IMG/VR virus record: IMGVR_UViG_3300024999_000418
Span: 1 to 22,887 of that record
From: a virus
Reading direction: 5' to 3' (one strand)
Length of the DNA stretch: 22,887 nucleotides
Of this stretch, positions 8,067-14,243 are shown piece after piece. How positions within the stretch are numbered: the stretch's first letter is position 1; the number at the start of each line of letters is the position of its first letter. Under the pieces are notes generated by a model that saw only the letters and a list, made by a program, of their open reading frames with translations, was not told the origin of the DNA and did not search any database. The translations under genes and the position numbers were made by a program.

Positions 8067-8306
8067 ATGATTAACTCTTACGGACATGGCTGCAATGAAT
8101 TGCCTGACTGGATGAACAAAGAATTATCCAAACTTGAAAAGGAATATCCTGATTGTATTAATCGAGATGATGTAAAATGTCTAGAATGGTCGGACATAGA
8201 AATATTTGTACTTTTAGTCCATTATGATTTTTCAGACTTTATCATGACGTTTCGAGTTAATACCAATTATGATGACCTGCCTAGAGTAGTTAGATGTGAT
8301 ATGTAA
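8067..8306 (+). CDS. Small acidic protein, unknown
   Basis: 79 aa starting MINSYGHGCNELPDW with AAAGGA upstream. It is acidic, with a hydrophobic strand (IEIFVLLVHYDFSDFIMTF) flanked by charged residues, so it is more likely a small alpha/beta fold than a membrane protein. It is the last gene before the terminator at 8332 and the large non-coding repeat region. No function can be assigned. Confidence 0.7.
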   Translation: MINSYGHGCNELPDWMNKELSKLEKEYPDCINRDDVKCLEWSDIEIFVLLVHYDFSDFIMTFRVNTNYDDLPRVVRCDM

Positions 8307-8439
8307 CTAATTACTAATTAGCAAAACTTATAAAGGCCATTCAGATTTGTTCTGTTTGGCTTTTTGCGTTTAGTCCTCTTGCTAATGCCTAACAAACTGA
8401 ATAATGCCTAACAGACTGGATTGCATGATTAGTAATTAG
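8307..8439. repeat. Inverted repeat enclosing a 19-bp tandem repeat
   Basis: CTAATTACTAAT (8307-8318) recurs as its exact reverse complement at 8428-8439, bracketing the terminator. Inside it, TAATGCCTAACA is repeated with a 19-bp period (8383 and 8402), followed by AACTG and GACTG variants. This is the left border of the repeat-rich region. Confidence 0.55.
8332..8365 (+). terminator. Intrinsic terminator of the first early operon
   Basis: An imperfect stem starts 25 bp past the last early gene. AAAG(G)CCA (8332-8339) pairs with TGGCTTT (8357-8363), and CAGA (8342-8345) pairs with TCTG (8351-8354) across a T-T internal loop. The 3' arm runs into TTTTT. This is a typical hairpin plus U-tract. 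Confidence 0.65.
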
Positions 8440-8473
8440 ATGATGGTTGTATGGACGTTCGATGGTGAACAGG

Positions 8474-9256
8474 GTTTACAGTGTTTGCATGGTTTACATA
8501 GTTTGCCCAGAGCCAGGGATAAATAGTACCACATAGTAGGATATCCATAAAAAGCCCTACAATGCCCGGAAAAGCATCCTTCTCGATATGGCTACCCACA
8601 TAGCCCCACCGCTATAAAAGCCCTCTATAGCCCTTCTAGGACCATTCCTGGCAATATCTATCACAAGATAGCCAACAATAAGAAATTGCCTGTGTACAAG
8701 GTAAACAGGTGGGCATAATGCAAACAAGAAGTAAACACAGGAAAACACTATTAAACACAAGTAAACAAGTAGGCAGGTAAACAAGATAAATCTAGTAATA
8801 ACAGGTAGTTAGCTTGTTTGCAGGTTTGCAAAGAGTAGACAAGGGGCAAACTTGTAAACCGTAATAATATCAGGTAGTTACGCCTGTTTACCCAGGCTTA
8901 CAAGTAAACCCTACCCCCGTCACAGGAGAGGGAGAGGGGTACCTATTTTAGTATTTAATTTTTTTATTAAATAGATGTACTTAAAGGGGTTTGCAGAGAG
9001 GGGGGGTAGGTTTACTTGCATACCCTAGTAAACGCGATAATCTTCAACAATATCACCTGTTTATCCTGTCTACCCCTTGTTTACCTTTCGCAAACAATGC
9101 CCACATGCAAACCATAATTCCCCAACAATATCAGCCACTTACCTGGCTTCGCCAGTCATTTGTTTACCTTGTAAACACAAAGAAAACCCTTGCAAACCCT
9201 TAGCAAACCTTGTATACTACCTGCTAATACCCGGTAAACCATGCAAACCGGTAAAC
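8474..9256. repeat. Iteron-like array of GTTTRC/GYAAAC; candidate replication origin or centromere-like site
   Basis: 28 exact copies of GTTTAC, GTTTGC, GTAAAC or GCAAAC occur in about 780 bp, where equal base use predicts fewer than one. The first four (8474, 8483, 8492, 8501) alternate TAC/TGC at exactly 9-bp steps. A second set (8731, 8741, 8751, 8761) is in 10-bp phase, with variants GAAAAC and TTAAAC in the middle. Later copies are on both strands, often 8-11 bp apart (8816/8824, 8846/8854, 9079/9090, 9192/9203, 9243/9251). An imperfect 66-69 bp duplication is visible (AGGTAGTTA near 8803 and 8872). The array contains an AT-rich palindrome and G-rich tracts, and no gene. It resembles iteron origins or RHH-bound partition sites; three RHH genes lie downstream. 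Confidence 0.75.
8948..8975. other. AT-rich palindrome (possible DNA-unwinding element)
   Basis: TATTTAAT (8952-8959) and ATTAAATA (8966-8973) form a perfect inverted repeat around a T6 spacer. It is flanked by G/A-rich runs on both sides (8921-8938, and 8986-9010 with seven consecutive G). An AT-rich block inside an iteron-like array is the usual layout of an origin melting site. Confidence 0.5.
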
Positions 9257-9317
9257 CCTACACCGCAGCACTTGACAACCTCGGCTACGCCGAACAACCT
9301 CAACAGGAGCAATCACC

Positions 9318-9521
9318 ATGACAAACAAAAAACTTACTACAACAAAAGAAATTGTCGGCATTGAAATCTCTCACAATTCTAACGGAGTAAACATTTTTCT
9401 AACCTTTATTCCGCACGAATACCAGCACATTCACATAGACAGAGACAATAGTGTCGAACTTTGGTTAAATGAACAAGATCTATGGGAAATGGTTAAAAAT
9501 AAGACAACGTCAGTTCTTTAA
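9318..9521 (+). CDS. Small protein, unknown
   Basis: 67 aa from MTNKKLTTTKEIVGIE, with AGGAG 9 nt upstream. It is predicted mostly beta (IVGIEISHNSNGVNIFLTFI), with an acidic Trp-containing C-terminal helix (VELWLNEQDLWEMVKN). This is the first gene after the repeat array, with no strong promoter visible between them, so it may be transcribed from within the array. No family is recognised. Confidence 0.7.
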   Translation: MTNKKLTTTKEIVGIEISHNSNGVNIFLTFIPHEYQHIHIDRDNSVELWLNEQDLWEMVKNKTTSVL

Positions 9522-9598
9522 TCATCCAATAGCTCACAAAGACCTTGCTATGTCTATAAACTAGCAATCTTCTAATAAACTTAAAAGGAGCATCCATC

Positions 9599-10126
9599 AT
9601 GTCAAACCCTACCGTAAGTTTTCGTATCTCCGATTATCACCTTGCCAGAGGATTAAGAGCTATCCGAACTATTGAGCCGAACTGGAAATTAACCACACCA
9701 GCCGAACTGATCAGAACAATCTTTAATGATTACATAGCAAAATCAGAATTTAGCAACAATAGTCCATTAAGCGTAACTCCAGAACTTCTTGAAGAGATTG
9801 CCCTGGCAAGAATGGGAATGATCAAACAGCCAGGACAAAATAACAATCTTGCACCACTCCCACAACTTGGACAAGCAAACAAGCCAGCCTGGCAAATAAA
9901 AAAAGAACTTGAAGAAGAAAAGATATTCATGGCCATCAAGCAAGAACATGCACAAAAGAAAGAACTGTCAGAAAAAGAACTAGCCGAACAAATCAGTTTA
10001 GCTTTTCAAACAGGTCAAAGACTCCCCAAACCGTCAGAATTTCATGATCCAAACAACACCGAGTCAGAAATATCCACCGTAACTGACTTCAGCCCTCCGA
10101 AAGATTGGATTGATAGCGAGGAATAG
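9599..10126 (+). CDS. Ribbon-helix-helix DNA-binding protein (RHH paralogue 1)
   Basis: 175 aa with AAAAGGAG upstream. Residues about 4-50 match an RHH (MetJ/Arc/CopG-type) domain: a beta strand TVSFRIS, then helices HLARGLRAIRTIEP and TPAELIRTIFNDYIAK. Two shorter proteins (12991 and 13263) share this pattern. The rest is a polar tail rich in Glu, Gln and Lys with short helices (ELEEEKIFMAIKQEHAQKK), perhaps an interaction arm. RHH dimers bind short repeated operators and form plasmid partition complexes. This gene lies 340 bp after an array of hexamer repeats, so autoregulation or origin binding is plausible but unproven. Confidence 0.75.
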   Translation: MSNPTVSFRISDYHLARGLRAIRTIEPNWKLTTPAELIRTIFNDYIAKSEFSNNSPLSVTPELLEEIALARMGMIKQPGQNNNLAPLPQLGQANKPAWQIKKELEEEKIFMAIKQEHAQKKELSEKELAEQISLAFQTGQRLPKPSEFHDPNNTESEISTVTDFSPPKDWIDSEE

Positions 10127-10138
10127 ACACAACTAATG

Positions 10139-10187
10139 AACGGGCATAACGTGACGGAATTACACAGTTTTTTCCGTTATGCCCGTT
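10139..10187. other. Long inverted repeat after the RHH gene
   Basis: AACGGGCATAACG (10139-10151) pairs perfectly with CGTTATGCCCGTT (10175-10187). An alternative inner pairing, ACGGAA with TTCCGT, competes with the inner end. It starts 12 bp past the RHH stop. No T-tract follows the 3' arm on the plus strand, though the loop carries six T. It could be a rho-assisted stop, an mRNA 3' end or a protein site. Confidence 0.55.
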
Positions 10188-10189
10188 GC

Positions 10190-10380
10190 AACGTCCACAA
10201 CACGCTACACGCTACGTTTCTCGCCGGCCATGCAACCGTACCAACCCGGACGCCACGGCCCGCCACGGCGATCCTACGCCCTTCCTGGCCCTATCCAGCC
10301 CGACCACCATACTATATACACGCCACCGACCAACTACCACAACGTAGCACACGCAACAAACGTTTACGGTACACGTGTTT
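10190..10380 (+). terminator. C-rich, G-poor stretch (possible rut / Rho-dependent termination zone)
   Basis: The plus strand turns C-rich and G-poor for about 150-190 bp; for example 10291-10350 has about 26 C and 6 G by hand count. This is unlike its neighbours. It contains tandem ACGCTAC and duplicated CGCCACGG. It lies between a gene end and a new promoter, where a Rho loading site would make sense. Open frames across it have proline/threonine-rich nonsense-like translations, no ribosome site and no family resemblance. Confidence 0.4.
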
Positions 10381-10385
10381 TCCTG

Positions 10386-10414
10386 TTGACAAACCCTATT
10401 GTATACGGTACAAT
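10386..10414 (+). promoter_or_regulatory. Near-consensus promoter, TTGACA-N17-TACAAT
   Basis: A perfect -35 (10386-10391), 17-bp spacer and 5/6 -10 (10409-10414). ACGGTACA occurs just upstream (about 10365) and again overlapping the -10 (about 10405), and the palindrome ACACGTGT follows the first copy, so an operator pair is likely. It drives the gene at 10497 and probably the following cluster. Confidence 0.75.
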
Positions 10415-10496
10415 AACACAAGATACAGCCATACCCTTTCACCAGGCAAATACGCTGCAAACTACAAAGCACTCAACAGTCAAAGGAACAAAAACT

Positions 10497-10664
10497 ATGA
10501 AAGCAACAAACAAGGTAGAAATTGTAGTAGACGATAACGGCACCTTAAAAACTATTACCTTTCATGGAAGTCTTGAAGCCCTTATAGCCTGTTTCTACAA
10601 AGATGGCTTCATCACAAAAACAGAGTTCGAACAGTTCAAGGAAAGGTCTGAAAAGGATAAATAA
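10497..10664 (+). CDS. Small protein, first gene after the 10386 promoter
   Basis: 55 aa (MKATNKVEIVVDDNGTLKTI...). AAAGGA lies 9 nt upstream. Longer in-frame starts back to 10179 cross the promoter and the C-rich zone and were rejected. It begins with a beta hairpin (KVEIVVDDNGTLKTITF) followed by a helix (SLEALIACFYKDGFI) and a charged tail, a compact alpha/beta fold. No family is recognised. Direct placement behind a strong, possibly operator-controlled promoter suggests an early regulatory or host-directed role, which is inference only. Confidence 0.65.
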   Translation: MKATNKVEIVVDDNGTLKTITFHGSLEALIACFYKDGFITKTEFEQFKERSEKDK

Positions 10665-10705
10665 TAACTATGCCTGAATTACACTAGCTTAGTTTAATAT
10701 GTGTA

Positions 10706-10789
10706 ATGCAAGCATACCAGGACAAACTTGACTATCTAAAACGACTGCCTAATCATAACGTCTGGGTAATAGCCAAAGAAGATTATTAA
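10706..10789 (+). CDS. Possible 27-aa micro-protein
   Basis: The frame MQAYQDKLDYLKRLPNHNVW... fills the 150-bp gap before the next gene and has protein-like composition (amphipathic helix). No convincing ribosome site precedes its ATG, so it may be a remnant or untranslated. Confidence 0.25.
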   Translation: MQAYQDKLDYLKRLPNHNVWVIAKEDY

Positions 10790-10815
10790 TCACCTTCAAG
10801 ATAGGAGAGCATCAA

Positions 10816-10983
10816 ATGAAACCATTTCCATGTAATTTCTGCCATCAGCCAACCTTGCGTATCTGTCGAGACACCAGACTTAAAAATGATTTAGTTAATT
10901 GTTGCAAAGACTGCCAGGCAGAGCAAAACGAAAAGAAAGAACACATAACAATTAGTAGTGTCTGCAAAGAAGATAAGGACTAA
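10816..10983 (+). CDS. Zinc-ribbon-like mini-protein
   Basis: 55 aa, MKPFPCNFCHQPTLRICR then NCCKDCQAEQNEKKE. Cys6-x2-Cys9 and Cys29-Cys30-x2-Cys33 are spaced as two zinc knuckles of a treble-clef or ribbon fold. The C-terminus is polar and charged. AGGAGA precedes the ATG. It stops 3 bp before the next gene. Such mini-proteins often bind nucleic acid or protein partners; no specific target can be inferred. Confidence 0.65.
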   Translation: MKPFPCNFCHQPTLRICRDTRLKNDLVNCCKDCQAEQNEKKEHITISSVCKEDKD

Positions 10984-10986
10984 CTT

Positions 10987-11274
10987 ATGAACACAACCTT
11001 CTATTATGGCCTTATCCCAAGTGAGCTATTTCACCTGCAAGAGCAATGCACAATTTGGTTGCCTGAAACCCAGCCACTTGAACAAGCAATTTGGAATCCT
11101 AGCCAGATCATTGCAACCTGCGATCTGAGCTACCTATTCCAAATCTCTGAAATGATCCAAATCGGAACCATCACACCTAGTGAAATCATTTGGATTGAAG
11201 TAAAGAACCAAACAGCAACAGGTTACATATTTGGAAACGACGGCAAGATTGCAAACTTTTTCAGAATTAGCTAA
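10987..11274 (+). CDS. Unknown early protein
   Basis: 95 aa from MNTTFYYGLIPSELFHL, with TAAGGA upstream overlapping the preceding gene's end. It contains two Trp-containing strand segments (CTIWLPE, EIIWIEVKN) and a central helix (DLSYLFQISEMIQIG). It appears soluble. No recognised family. It is in a tight plus-strand cluster with 3-bp spacing to its neighbour. Confidence 0.7.
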   Translation: MNTTFYYGLIPSELFHLQEQCTIWLPETQPLEQAIWNPSQIIATCDLSYLFQISEMIQIGTITPSEIIWIEVKNQTATGYIFGNDGKIANFFRIS

Positions 11275-11332
11275 CCAAACCAAGCAACGAAGTTGCCCGC
11301 TTGTAAACATCATCCATAAGGAGTTAACGTTC

Positions 11333-11545
11333 ATGCCATACACCACTCACAACTATCGAACCAAGAAAGAAATTAAACTTGCCCTAGCAGCCGGCCAGAA
11401 AATAACTTGCTTTCAGCCAGGACCATTTGGACCTACCGTACCTGCCAATGGTACCATCTATTTAGAAGGCCCTCACTATCCGGAGCCCCACAAATGGTAC
11501 GGCCAGGGCCAGATGAAGGACGGCCAGCTGGTAAGTATTAAATAA
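11333..11545 (+). CDS. Conserved-looking small phage protein (EGPHYPEPHKWY motif)
   Basis: 70 aa. The start was chosen at 11333 because AAGGAG lies 8 nt upstream. The longer frame from 11231 overlaps the previous gene and has no ribosome site. The second half, TIYLEGPHYPEPHKWYGQGQ followed by MKDGQLVSIK, resembles a short conserved motif I associate with uncharacterised phage proteins. The fold is probably a small beta barrel. Function is unknown. Confidence 0.75.
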   Translation: MPYTTHNYRTKKEIKLALAAGQKITCFQPGPFGPTVPANGTIYLEGPHYPEPHKWYGQGQMKDGQLVSIK

Positions 11546-11574
11546 CTTTCAAACCAATCAAAAAGGAGAACATC

Positions 11575-11730
11575 ATGAATAAGCAAAGCTACGAAATTCA
11601 ATCCGATTATTTATGCAAATGTGGAAAACCAATTAAAATGAACCTCTTTAGTAAGAAAAATAGCAAATCTCTTCTCTGCTACAAGTGTCACAGAATTTCA
11701 ATCGGAAAGCCACCTTATCATGTACCGTGA
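11575..11730 (+). CDS. Zinc-ribbon-like mini-protein
   Basis: 51 aa, MNKQSYEIQSDYLCKCGKPI then SLLCYKCHRISIGKPPYHVP. CxC-G and CxxC-H at opposite ends of a 20-residue loop form a likely zinc ribbon. AAAAAGGAG lies upstream. It is one of several Cys-pair mini-proteins in this cluster. No specific function is assigned. Confidence 0.65.
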   Translation: MNKQSYEIQSDYLCKCGKPIKMNLFSKKNSKSLLCYKCHRISIGKPPYHVP

Positions 11731-11784
11731 AGAAAAAGGCTTGATGCAGGACTGCCAGTACATAACTAGATTGATTGCCTAATC

Positions 11785-11825
11785 ACCAGGTCAAAGCCAT
11801 TAAATTATAAAGGTTTTGACCTGGT
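11785..11825. other. 14-bp stem-loop between small genes
   Basis: ACCAGGTCAAAGCC (11785-11798) pairs with GGTTTTGACCTGGT (11812-11825) with a single G-U pair and a 13-nt AT-rich loop. No T-tract follows. It lies between the 11575 and 11868 genes in a 137-bp gap, so it is a candidate mRNA-processing or stability element, or a weak terminator. Confidence 0.6.
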
Positions 11826-11867
11826 TATGAGTTAGTCAATTTAACAACCTCAACAATGGAGATTATA

Positions 11868-12026
11868 ATGAAAAAGATTAAAGCAAAGCCAATTACAAAA
11901 TATTATCAAAATGAAAAATACATTTTTATTAATGGCTTAGCAAATGTTCCAAATATGCGTGATAAAAATGGTAAAAATTATACAATAACCCTTACAGAAT
12001 TTAATGCCTTAAGCAAAATAAAATGA
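11868..12026 (+). CDS. Small basic protein, unknown
   Basis: 52 aa, MKKIKAKPITKYYQNEKYIF then INGLANVPNMRDKNGKNYTI. Lys-rich, with alternating beta-like segments ending in a short helix (TEFNALSKIK). GGAG lies 7 nt upstream. It is more AT-rich than its neighbours. No recognised family. Confidence 0.65.
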   Translation: MKKIKAKPITKYYQNEKYIFINGLANVPNMRDKNGKNYTITLTEFNALSKIK

Positions 12027-12058
12027 AATTATAAACAATTTTAATCAAGGAGACAAAC

Positions 12059-12259
12059 ATGAAAACTAACCCAAGCAACAATAAGAATCATTTCACACCT
12101 CTTGAGTCCATGCATACTGAGTCAATTTGCCTTGGAATTCTTTGGACACTTGGTGCAATAGCCATAGTTAGCCTGCTTATATTCTTTGGAATTAACGAAG
12201 TAAAGGAAGTATTTCAACCAATTGTTGAGGCTCTACAAGTGAATACACACAGCAAGTAA
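12059..12259 (+). CDS. Small single-pass membrane protein
   Basis: 66 aa with AAGGAG upstream. A polar N-terminus of about 20 residues precedes one clear membrane segment (ICLGILWTLGAIAIVSLLIF, about 23-42) and a charged C-terminal helix (NEVKEVFQPIVEALQ). It probably sits in the inner membrane. Phage mini-membrane proteins can alter host transport or exclude other phages, but nothing specific is visible. Confidence 0.7.
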   Translation: MKTNPSNNKNHFTPLESMHTESICLGILWTLGAIAIVSLLIFFGINEVKEVFQPIVEALQVNTHSK

Positions 12260-12294
12260 AAAGTAATCTATATTGCCAAATGTTTAGTTTAGCT

Positions 12295-12308
12295 GTTCAC
12301 TTATGAAC
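12295..12308. promoter_or_regulatory. Dyad GTTCA-CTTA-TGAAC (operator candidate, copy 2)
   Basis: This perfect 5-N4-5 palindrome matches the cores at 6823 and 22825. It contains the ATG at 12303 of the longest frame of the next gene, arguing that translation actually starts downstream at 12351 and that this is a DNA or RNA control site. Confidence 0.5.
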
Positions 12309-12350
12309 GCCCATTACAAAAATTCGCACCTTGGAGGACATGCTACAATT

Positions 12351-12539
12351 ATGAAAGGCAAAACAATTCGTTTCTACAACAGATTTGGAACCCATATGGG
12401 CTGGAAATATCTTGCTAATGTAACATACTTTGAATTGATTAACTGGCTCAAAGCTGGCAATACAATAAGATTTCAAAAACAAACACTGACTAAGGAATCT
12501 CACAGCAATGAAATCTTTGCAATCTTACGGAGATCATAA
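12351..12539 (+). CDS. Small basic protein, unknown
   Basis: 62 aa if started at ATG 12351 (MKGKTIRFYNRFGTHMGW...). GGAGG lies 13 nt upstream, a little far. The alternative ATG at 12303 (78 aa) has no ribosome site and sits within the GTTCA dyad. The protein is basic and aromatic, with KGKTIRFYNRFG and NTIRFQKQTL as possible duplicated strands, suggesting a small beta-rich nucleic-acid-binding fold. It stops 2 bp before the next gene. No family is recognised. Confidence 0.6.
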   Translation: MKGKTIRFYNRFGTHMGWKYLANVTYFELINWLKAGNTIRFQKQTLTKESHSNEIFAILRRS

Positions 12540-12541
12540 CC

Positions 12542-12988
12542 ATGAAAAAACTCTGTCCAGTTTGCAACACCATCAATGAAGCAATAGGCTTCAATCTAAG
12601 CGAAAAAGAAATTCATAACATTAGTAAGATTGGATTGTCAGAACAGCTTTGCAAGACCTGCTACCAGAAAGAACTTGCAACCAGGTTAGCCTCCACCAAA
12701 GCTGAACTCATCCCACTGAATAAGGAAAAAGAAATTACACAAACTGCTTACCATAAAGCCTATGAAGCCTGGAAAGACATCGCCAGCATTTATCAAGCTA
12801 TCGACTATAATCTCAACATGAATAAACATGCAATTAAAATGAAAGAATCAACCAAGATAAAAATACCAAAAACTAGCGAACCAGTCAACATTGAGCTTCT
12901 TTGCCAGCAGATTCTTGCCACCCTAAGTAAAGAACAACAACAGGTGATAATTCAAACCTTTAAAGCAACTCAAACTATTGGGAACTAA
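12542..12988 (+). CDS. Protein with N-terminal zinc-binding module and helical body
   Basis: 148 aa. The N-terminus has two CxxC pairs (CPVCNT at about 5-8 and CKTCYQ at about 37-40) forming a probable zinc ribbon. A long charged helical region follows (about 41-90, ELATRLASTKAELIPLNKEK, coiled-coil-like), then a Lys-rich linker and a C-terminal helix bundle with a Gln-rich segment (LSKEQQQVIIQTF). Start spacing is 2 bp after the previous gene. The layout, zinc module plus helical arm, suggests a protein- or DNA-binding adaptor. It comes immediately before two RHH genes. Confidence 0.7.
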   Translation: MKKLCPVCNTINEAIGFNLSEKEIHNISKIGLSEQLCKTCYQKELATRLASTKAELIPLNKEKEITQTAYHKAYEAWKDIASIYQAIDYNLNMNKHAIKMKESTKIKIPKTSEPVNIELLCQQILATLSKEQQQVIIQTFKATQTIGN

Positions 12989-12990
12989 CA

Positions 12991-13266
12991 ATGTCAAGTC
13001 CAATCATAACATTTCGTCTCACTCCCCATCAACTTGCTCACGGCCTTCAGATTGTCCGCAGCCTGGGGCCAAACTTCCAGCTTACAAGTCTTAGCCAACT
13101 AGCCAAGATCATCTACACAGATTACCTGGCAAAAATGACCCTCAGCCAAACAGATGAAGTTTCTCCAGACATTATGCAAGAAATCCAAGTTTTTATCCTC
13201 AATCCCAGAAAGAAAGAAATCAACTTGGCATCTTTAGCCGATGAAGAAAAAGGAGTTCAACTATGA
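12991..13266 (+). CDS. Ribbon-helix-helix protein (RHH paralogue 2)
   Basis: 91 aa with the same N-terminal pattern as the 9599 gene: strand PIITFRLT, helix HQLAHGLQIVRSLGP, then SLSQLAKIIYTDYLAK. Identical or similar positions include the FR at the strand, the xLAxGLxxxR helix and the IxxDYxAK end. A short polar tail follows (VSPDIMQEIQVFILNPRKK). It starts 2 bp after the preceding stop. Its stop overlaps the next RHH start by 4 nt (ATGA), so the pair is co-translated and could form heterodimers. It is a candidate repressor or repeat-binding protein. Confidence 0.75.
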   Translation: MSSPIITFRLTPHQLAHGLQIVRSLGPNFQLTSLSQLAKIIYTDYLAKMTLSQTDEVSPDIMQEIQVFILNPRKKEINLASLADEEKGVQL

Positions 13267-13523
13267 GTAAATCCCGTGTAGTTTCAACTCGCATGACCAT
13301 TAATGACCTTGCCAAAGCACGTGACGGCCTACTGGCTAAGGGCATCGATCCATCTGACTTAACAACAACTAGTCAGCTTATCAAACTTACTTTCTACTAC
13401 GGAATCATTTATCTTTGCCAAGATCCAAAATCTCCACCAAGTCAGGAATCTACAGATTTTATACGGCAGAAATTCAGCAAGACAAGAGTAACCAGAGGAC
13501 TTAATTTGAATGATCTGGAATAA
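13263..13523 (+). CDS. Ribbon-helix-helix protein (RHH paralogue 3)
   Basis: 86 aa, strand RVVSTRMTI then helices NDLAKARDGLLAKGI and TTSQLIKLTFYYGIIYL. It is more diverged than the other two RHH proteins but has the same size and order of elements. AAAGGAG lies at the end of the previous gene and there is an ATGA overlap. The tail is basic (RQKFSKTRVTRGLNLNDLE). It is likely a DNA-binding dimer, and co-translation with RHH-2 suggests a shared operator. No direct target is visible. Confidence 0.7.
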   Translation: MSKSRVVSTRMTINDLAKARDGLLAKGIDPSDLTTTSQLIKLTFYYGIIYLCQDPKSPPSQESTDFIRQKFSKTRVTRGLNLNDLE

Positions 13524-13533
13524 AGGAGATATC

Positions 13534-13677
13534 ATGTTTAACTTACCCATTTATGCATCAATTGGTAATTGGATATATAAAATCATTAACTTTCTTATAA
13601 AAATCGGACTTATATCTTTATGCGGGTTTTGCATCTATCTAGGATATAAATTCATTAAATTTTTAATTAATGTTTAA
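13534..13677 (+). CDS. Small membrane protein
   Basis: 47 aa, MFNLPIYASIGNWIYKIINF followed by LIKIGLISLCGFCIYLGYKF and a basic-hydrophobic end. A single long hydrophobic span (about 14-38) is flanked by Lys. AAAGGAG lies 8 nt upstream. It is AT-rich and 10 bp after the RHH pair. It is probably an inner-membrane peptide, unidentified. Confidence 0.65.
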   Translation: MFNLPIYASIGNWIYKIINFLIKIGLISLCGFCIYLGYKFIKFLINV

Positions 13678-13699
13678 CATACTTATTAGGAGAATAACT

Positions 13700-13996
13700 A
13701 TGTTTGAAGAAAAAAAGATTAAATACTTTAATGGTTATACTGTCTTTGATGCAATTGTAATTTCTTGTGTAAAAGATGTCGGCATCAGCATTGTACAAGA
13801 AAGTAATCAGGAAAAATTTCTTCTTTGTCAAAATATGAAAAATTCTCCAAAATTCTTTCCAGGAAGAGGAGAAATAACTCAGACAAGAAAAACATTTACA
13901 AAGATTCGGCAAATGATAATAAATGGTTATGTAGATGGGACTGTTTTAAATGGATCAAAAGATCCAGGCGCAACTAAATGTCCATTTGGAAATTAA
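13700..13996 (+). CDS. Unknown protein, 98 aa
   Basis: The start at 13700 (MFEEKKIKYFNGYTVFDAIV) is preceded by TTAGGAG. A longer frame from 13670 overlaps the upstream membrane-peptide gene. It is mixed alpha/beta with a Lys/Thr-rich middle (ITQTRKTFTKIRQMIINGY) and two Cys. AT-rich codon use is similar to the neighbouring membrane peptide and unlike the helicase gene, so these genes may be of different origin. No family is recognised. Confidence 0.7.
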   Translation: MFEEKKIKYFNGYTVFDAIVISCVKDVGISIVQESNQEKFLLCQNMKNSPKFFPGRGEITQTRKTFTKIRQMIINGYVDGTVLNGSKDPGATKCPFGN

Positions 13997-14000
13997 TATT

Positions 14001-14240
14001 ATGAAAAACCTCCCTCACTATAAAACCCCAACTAACTTTCTTTGTCCAGCCTGCCATCAGCCCTGTAGCATAATTGCCTTAGACGATTCATTTAGCTATT
14101 CTGGCACTCATTGTACAGCTGGTCAAGCTGGCATACACTATCCATCCGACTATGGATCGCCTGTAACTGATTGCTGCGAGGCTGACGTGCCAGATGCTGA
14201 AATGGATGCACCAGATTATTATGATTACGGAGAGGATTAA
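14001..14240 (+). CDS. Zinc-ribbon-like protein with acidic tail
   Basis: 79 aa from ATG 14001 (MKNLPHYKTPTNFLCPACHQ). The 13950 start of the longer frame lies inside the preceding gene and was not used, though the ribosome site at 14001 is weak (TGGAAA). CPACHQPC and a later TDCCEADV form two metal-binding knuckles, with His/Cys between them. The C-terminus is very acidic and Tyr-rich (DAEMDAPDYYDYGED), reminiscent of DNA-mimic or SSB-type tails. The binding partner is unknown. Confidence 0.65.
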   Translation: MKNLPHYKTPTNFLCPACHQPCSIIALDDSFSYSGTHCTAGQAGIHYPSDYGSPVTDCCEADVPDAEMDAPDYYDYGED

Positions 14241-14243
14241 ATC

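Noticed and set aside
8557-8784. Minus-strand 75-aa frame in the repeat region
   Set aside because: Its hydrophobic run comes from translating the GTAAAC repeats; no ribosome site.
8474-9256. CRISPR array
   Set aside because: Repeats are 6 bp, on both strands and at 8-19 bp spacing; there are no direct repeats of 23-40 bp with unique spacers and no cas1/cas2 nearby.
8991-9364. Plus-strand frames 8991-9203 and 9077-9364 across the array
   Set aside because: They consist mostly of translated repeat and overlap the well-supported 9318 gene start; no Shine-Dalgarno.
10136-10537. Open frames across the C-rich stretch (10136-10537, and 10179-10496 before the 10497 start)
   Set aside because: No ribosome site at either start, odd Pro/Thr/His-rich composition and crossing of a clear promoter; only the segment from 10497 looks coding.
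13950-14000. N-terminal extension of the 14001 gene
   Set aside because: The extension lies wholly in the preceding gene and adds no conserved residues.
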